Assembly: GCA_005406025.1 (NCBI GenBank)
Contig: BGZK01001189.1
Coordinates: 1 to 64,000, forward strand
Source: Eumeta japonica
Taxonomy: Eukaryota > Arthropoda > Insecta > Lepidoptera > Psychidae
DNA: 64,000 nucleotides
Direction: 5' to 3'
Below are positions 58,637 through 64,000 of the stretch, in pieces (position 1 is the first letter of the stretch; every line of letters begins with the position of its first letter). A program made the position numbers and the translations under genes. Under the pieces are notes generated by a model that was given only the letters and a program-made list of their open reading frames with translations, searched no databases and was not told where the DNA came from.

Positions 58637-58681
58637 TTGACAGTGCTTAATAAAATTATATTATATTAAGCACTGTCAAAT
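58637..58681. repeat. 17-bp-arm hairpin
   Basis: TTTGACAGTGCTTAATA and TATTAAGCACTGTCAAA are exact inverted copies about 11 nt apart, in the right part of the hAT relic. Confidence 0.8.
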
Positions 58682-58839
58682 AATCACTTTTTTGCTAATC
58701 TTCTATTTAGCAAAAAAGTCGATATATCGGAATATCGATATATTTTGAAAATATTTATCGATACATTTGATAAGTATCGAACGATATATATATCGATATA
58801 TTTTATCCTATTCCTCATCCCTATTATAGATACCATCTT

Positions 58840-61800
58840 CTCATACTTCGTATTGCGTCTCCTAAAGTTTAAAAACCACAGAGTACAATATTACTTTCAA
58901 CTTTTCTTTCGAAAAAGAAAACGCATAAACTATAAACTACTTCATTAATTACTTTTATTTTGTTAAACTGGCAATGATGTATCAACTTGTAATTGATACA
59001 TAAACTAATAACTAATTAATAACTTTGATACCAAAAGTGACCCTGAAGAAAATCTTTAAAAAAATATTTATATTGAATGACACTAAGTATTATCATTATT
59101 TTGGTTTATAGGCTTTCACAATCATAAAACTAGAAAGGGGCTCTAAAAGCAAGAGTTTCAGGCAAGGTATGCTCCCTTCAAGCCCTCTCGTTGAGGGCAA
59201 ACCGGATGTTTTTTCTGAGTTTATCTGACGCATCAAGACAAAGGTGAGCTCCAACACCTCTATGCCGAGAAAACGTTTTTGGAAAAATCCGATGATCTTT
59301 TAAAAAGGCATAGATGCACAAGACCGCTACAGTGTTATAAATATAGATATGCTTCAGATTATTACCGTATGTCACACTGTGTAGGCATGCTGTGATATGT
59401 AGCAGTAAACTCTAGTAAAAGGACATAACGCTATTTCCGCTATTTCCACTATTTCCATCTTTATCGCATATAACTGTCGGTTGTAATGCACGAATCCGAA
59501 ATCCATATCCTTAAAAAGAAAACCAAAAAGAGATCGTGAACATACCATCGCCATTGCTGGCGCTTAATAGGTGACGAACCACCGACTTTTGGACTGATCA
59601 ATAGGTAGCGATGAACATCAAGTACGTTAGGCTGTCGATACTTGCTTGACTGATAAAGGTACCGAAGCCAGCCATGTACCACATGCTTCTGTCATAGCGA
59701 CGCAATCGCTGATTAAGAAAAGCGGCTCAATGAGCGTAAAGCACTCTGTTGATGCAGTAGAAGTGTAACAACGCACACATGTGGACATCTACTGTTCAAC
59801 AAATGATAATTGCAATAACGCCCACGGCTGTTATATATGACCACCGTCACTTAGAGAACAGACTCGCAGATGTCGAGGGCGTTGTGACTATAGTGTAAAC
59901 GCTAGTTATAGTTGTTCTATAGCTGACTTTAATGTTCCATAATTGTAAATTAAGATACTTTATTCAAAGACCCACTATAAGTTCGTACGTCCATCAATTA
60001 ATAGATATAGCCTCATGTCCAAAAGTCTTCTTGATACGCTTCACATAGCCTTGAGTATCCCCGCTCTTTCAAAATGTTAAGAGAACATCTTCTTAAATCT
60101 CAATTTCCAACCTTTACCAATGGCTAAATTGGAAAACCAAAGAAGATTATTACGACGACGAGCCTCTCCTTGCGCTGCGCAGGAAATCATATAAAATTTC
60201 ACAATCTTATATACACGATCTTGTACAGCAATAGAACTATTGCTTACCGAGCAGCCCACCGACCATCATCAGGCGCCCGAAAACAAACGTCGAATGGCGC
60301 AGGTGATTATCGTTCCGTTGGTTCACAATTTCTGCCGAAAATGTTTCCTGGTCAACAATCTCTACTTACGAGAGCTGGATGATAGTTATTAAAATAGCCG
60401 TCTTGGTCCTACTAAGTATATTCTCCGTAATCGTGAACACAATCTCCACCACCATCTTTGAAATAGAAGATGTCTTAGCGTTTCAGAATCTTTCAATTAT
60501 GCACCTGCGGCAGTAAGAGATACCTATACTACGCGACCCATTTTTTATAATTTTTACCCTCTCCCTTCCTCATAGTTTATGCCAAGTTCCTCCCCCCCCA
60601 ACACCCTGGCCTTTAGTTTTCACGTTTTTCATTAATATGGTTTTTAATTATTTTTTACAAACAGAAAATAAAAAAATAAAATAATTTGGTTTACATTTGT
60701 TATTATTAATACGGCGCTAGCCTCATGACACCATAGGAGTGTGTATACTTATAATTACAGGTGACAAAATGTTATCAAAAAGACAAAAACTTATGTAAAA
60801 GTAAATTATGAAACTTACTCTTCCTGCAAATAGAATACTATAGTGATTAAGTAGAAAAACTGTATATTTTAAATCATTGGGCGCTTAAGCATGTGTGTCA
60901 TTGTTGCCACCCGTAATTTTAAAAAGCGCTGAATATTCCGCGTCACAATTGGAAGATAACTCTAAAAATAGCGAGATTTCCCATAAAGATTGCGTGACGA
61001 AGATCTACTCAGATTATATGGATGAATTGTGCTTCTGTCGGGATGTGTCGAGTAACGAAGAAATGTGTATTAGCGTGAGCTTGACATTGACTTGAATTTC
61101 GAGCGTTTGTTGCATTTCTATCGTATCAACTCAATCAGAATACTCAATTGAACTACAACGACTATCGTATCAACTCAACTATCCCTAATCGCTTCATACG
61201 ACAACCATGAAAGGAAAGAGTAAATGGTATTATTATTCATCGATGTGGTGCGGTACTTAAATAAAAATATAAACGAGACTAAGTGTTAACCAAGCCTATA
61301 TTACACAATAATACAATGAAAGTAATCATATTGTTTAGAATAATAATTAGACTGACATAATTAGAAGCAAAAGTTGTATTTACTTTGAAAATAAAAACTT
61401 GGTTCAGAAAACGTTTTTTCTTTTTTAGTTTTATTTATATCAAAATCGACATTTTGTCACTAACGTTGATGACGACAAACTGCTGACTTTATTAACATAT
61501 TTTTAATGTCATAAAAGAAAAGAATCGGTATATGTTACTTAGTGTGGTTTTGATGGCGTTACTGTATTGAAACGATAAATAAATTTTGCAATAATTTTGT
61601 CAATATTAATTGCCAGTATAGAATGCGTGTAATATAAGTGTAAGCAGTATTGTATATCAATATTAAATATTCTCAAAAAAATTTTTTTGTACAGCGAATA
61701 CTTTAAAAGATGCATCTTACCAAAAAAAAAATTATAAGTTATGCTTCAACGTTTCATTCCTAAAAATAGATATTTAAGTACTCATATGTAATATTTGTGT

Positions 61801-62035
61801 CATTATTTATATAATATTTTAATTAGTTAACAAATTTAACTCCTGTGTACACTATTCACCCCAAGCTGAACATGATATTTATGATGAATTTGTAATTATG
61901 AAATATACACAGTTCAACGCATTAAAATTCTGCCGCTCTGAATTGCCTGAGAATGATGCAATGCGCATGTATATCGCTCTCCAACCATTCCTCCTTTAAC
62001 CCTGCGTTCCTTTTTACGTTATTGAGACGGTTTCG
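58840..62035. other. Non-coding stretch between the hAT relic and TMEM164
   Basis: No gene recognised. Between about 59100 and 60540 the base composition is more even, and the minus strand has several long open stretches interrupted by stops (for example GWLRYLYQSSKYRQPNVLDV around 59675, and VCFRAPDDGRWAA around 60260). This suggests a decayed coding element that I cannot name. A 66-codon ORF at 60895-61095 has no family features. The rest is AT-rich. Confidence 0.35.
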
Positions 62036-62478
62036 TAACTAACTTTACAGCGGCAGTGTTTTAGTGTGTTGTACCGTACGTGTGACTTGGACATATTTGT
62101 AAAAAAACATAAACTAATCACTAGGTTAGGTGCATTTTAAGTACATATATTTATCGTGGAGAAGAACGTTATAACGAAGTTAGATTAAGTTAATCATAAT
62201 CTACTTAAAGAATTTTCGTAAAAGCTTTTTATTCGTTTTTTATTTAATTTTGTGAAACTTCGTTTTGCGTATATAGAACGAAAATTATAAACATAACTCT
62301 AGCATATTCTTATTCTGTGGTGTTAAATGATTATGTTTTCTGTGGATATATGTCATCATGTCATTCTACTTTAATTGTGATGTTAGTTTGTTTTAGCAAA
62401 TTTATTATTGTTAAATTATAATTACAATAGGTTTACATATATTGGTTAATAATACATATGTTAGTTGAATAACGCATT

Positions 62479-62613
62479 ATGTTCGAATGGGCATACAGTG
62501 GAGCTAACAGGGCTGTACCAAGAAATGTTGGCCCAGAATGTGCATACTTTTTATCATTTCAAAGACTTATAACAGAAACTGTTGTAGTAATCGCCTTGTG
62601 CATTTTTATTATT
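62479..62613 (+). CDS. TMEM164: TMEM164, first coding exon (gene continues past the window)
   Basis: 45 codons from ATG 62479 to a consensus donor GTAAGT at 62614, phase 0. The sequence (MFEWAYSGANRAVPRNVGPE, then CAYFLSFQRLITETVVVIAL) parallels the start of vertebrate TMEM164 in order (W.YGG, GGP.CA.FLS, then Q..L.E..V). It ends in a hydrophobic run that begins the first membrane helix. TMEM164 is a multi-pass membrane protein reported to act as an acyltransferase in ether-phospholipid metabolism, affecting ferroptosis in mammals. That role is from the literature on vertebrates, and its carry-over to this species is inferred. I see no second exon in 62614-64000, which is AT-rich intron. Confidence 0.75.
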
Positions 62614-64000
62614 GTAAGTATACTGTAATTTAATTGTTTTATTGTAATTTACATTTAAAATAAAAGAAAATGGTATAATACTATTTTATGTTTTGTGCTT
62701 ACAAATTGAATTAGGCGGAAAATTGGATTATGTGTTATGTCTTGCATTAAGTTTTAAGTATTAAGGGCTTATCGATTTAAGTGTATGTGAATTTATTCGT
62801 GGTAAAGTGTACATATCACTACTATGCATTTAAATATTTCTGGTAAATCAAAAAAAGAAGTATATAATTTTAGAGACAGATCCAGAGGTTTTAGAAGTGG
62901 CATAAAAGCTAAGGTTTCCTTGTTATATGTGCTTTCACAAAATTTTCTGTAATATGATTATGGTGTTCATCTCTTATGATTGTTTTTGTATTAATGTTTT
63001 TTCATTATGCTTATTTCTGTACTGATTGATTTGTTTTTAAATGGAACTCTATGGTGAAATTTTAAACCTTTTGAGTCAGGAGCAAACTCATCTGGAGCTT
63101 TCCCTTTTTTCATACAAAATATGTATATATTTTTTGTCTCTCATTCAGTTACATCTAAAGCTGAAACTCTGTATGTGATGAAGTGGCAGAAATTACCTAA
63201 AACTTGAAAAAAATACATATTTTTTAAAAAGTTAATTTCATTTGTCCATAGTTTTTAAGAAATTTGGATTTGTTTTAACATTTATACTCCTGTTTTATAC
63301 TTATTCTTTTTATTGTCAATATAAAATAACAATAAAGTGAATGTAAATGCATTCCTGTATTTCCACTATTACATTTTGTAACGATTATTTCACGTTATAA
63401 TGTGCTTATGGTTGGTTGGTTACATTTAGTTTTATTTATTTTCCAAATATTTAGTTGTTTTTATTTAGTTGTTCTGTTACATTGTAAACATTATTCCTTT
63501 TTTTTTTGTATAAAAATTTGATTTCTAATCTTTATTTTGGTATACTGAAGTACTCGGAAAACATGAGATGATCGAATGAAGTTTGAATTTGCACAATAAA
63601 AGGGATAATATGTTAATTTATTAGTCTAATTAATAACTTCAGTTTATCTACAGGAAAATGTTCTTTTTATTTTGTAACTTTTTTCTTATTATTTACAAAA
63701 CTTGCCAGTATGATTTTGTTTATTTTGAAAATTGTACTGTTTTTTTTTTTGTGTGTTTCAAATTCCAATTCTATTCTAATTAAGTGCATGATTTGCTGTG
63801 AGGAAATAAAAAGTCAGCCTTTTGATAAAGCCAACTTAAATATCCCTGTCTGAAGTCTTAGTTAAATGAGCTTAATGTAAGTAACTACCTCTATTTGTGC
63901 TCTGACATGCTTACGTCAGTGTACATAAGTAAATAGGTTATTATCATAGAGGTATGCTACAAAGTCCATGATGTCCACACTATGCTTTCATATACATTTG

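Larger units (their letters stand above)
57513..58825 (+). mobile_element. hAT-type transposon relic upstream of INTS10
   Basis: The ends are rich in CGATATATCGAT repeats (57528-57640 and 58720-58810). ATAGATA flanks both sides (57506-57512 and 58826-58832), a plausible hAT target duplication of 7-8 bp. The terminus resembles TAGGGAT-type hAT ends (AGGATTGAATA on the left; complement of TTCCTCATCCCTA on the right). The interior carries the C-terminal part of a transposase and two nested hairpins. At 1.3 kb it is far shorter than an autonomous hAT, so it is internally deleted. Confidence 0.65.

Noticed and set aside
59178..59682. Possible piggyBac transposase remnant
   Set aside because: GWLRYLYQSSKYRQPNVLDV loosely resembles a piggyBac segment, but the neighbouring pieces are in the wrong order and no DDD motif or TTAA end was found.
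60895..61095. Small 66-codon gene
   Set aside because: No start context, domain or neighbouring splice sites. The length is compatible with chance in this composition.
1..64000. tRNA or rRNA genes
   Set aside because: I found no tRNA A/B box pair (GTTCGA occurrences are in repeats without an acceptor stem) and no rRNA-like sequence.

Overview
This looks like a 64 kb piece of an insect nuclear genome, most likely a moth (Lepidoptera). It is AT-rich, its genes have GT-AG introns, it has very little coding sequence and it is dense with decayed transposons. The lepidopteran assignment is an inference from repeats. Copies ending in ACGGAACCC (near 105-180 and 18694-18710), a repeat ending in GCGGGCAAAAGCTAGT-like sequence (near 14340 and 48735), and ORF1 and RTE-type retrotransposon relics all resemble repeats common in moth genomes. 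No search could be run to confirm this.

Host genes are confined to the right third. TAF5 (plus strand, 12 coding exons, 41492-55443, 649 aa by my splice model) encodes a WD40 subunit of TFIID. It converges on INTS10 (minus strand, one uninterrupted 577-codon ORF, 57342-55609), a subunit of the Integrator complex. Only 165 bp separate the two stop codons, and their poly(A) signals lie within about 40 bp of each other. A hAT transposon relic (57513-58825) sits about 170 bp upstream of the INTS10 start codon. The first coding exon of TMEM164 (plus strand, 62479-62613) opens a gene that runs off the right edge.

The left 41 kb holds no host exon that I can recognise. From left to right it contains: a foldback element (1117-1300), a gypsy-like LTR relic (about 1780-2960), tandem-like repeats (2970-4010), a mariner relic (4130-5000), a non-LTR ORF1 relic (5230-6110), an RTE-type LINE (6140-9050), AT-rich sequence with short unique GC-richer islands, two copies of a repeat carrying a hexamer-periodic tract (13240-14360), a CpG-rich island (20995-21235), a zeste-like Myb/SANT gene relic (24001-24530), a MITE (24602-24815), a Jockey/CR1-type LINE relic (24830-26740), a higher-order satellite (27236-28560), and a second RTE copy (28690-36880).

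The most striking object is a 5.24 kb terminal-inverted-repeat element (30849-36087) inserted in the second RTE copy with an AT target duplication. It has dense subterminal arrays of TGACGTCA/TTACGTAA palindromes, a multi-exon DUF4806-like gene, a perfect 44 bp palindrome and a tandem array of hairpins. No transposase is visible in it. A MITE 6 kb away (24602-24815) appears to share its right terminus.
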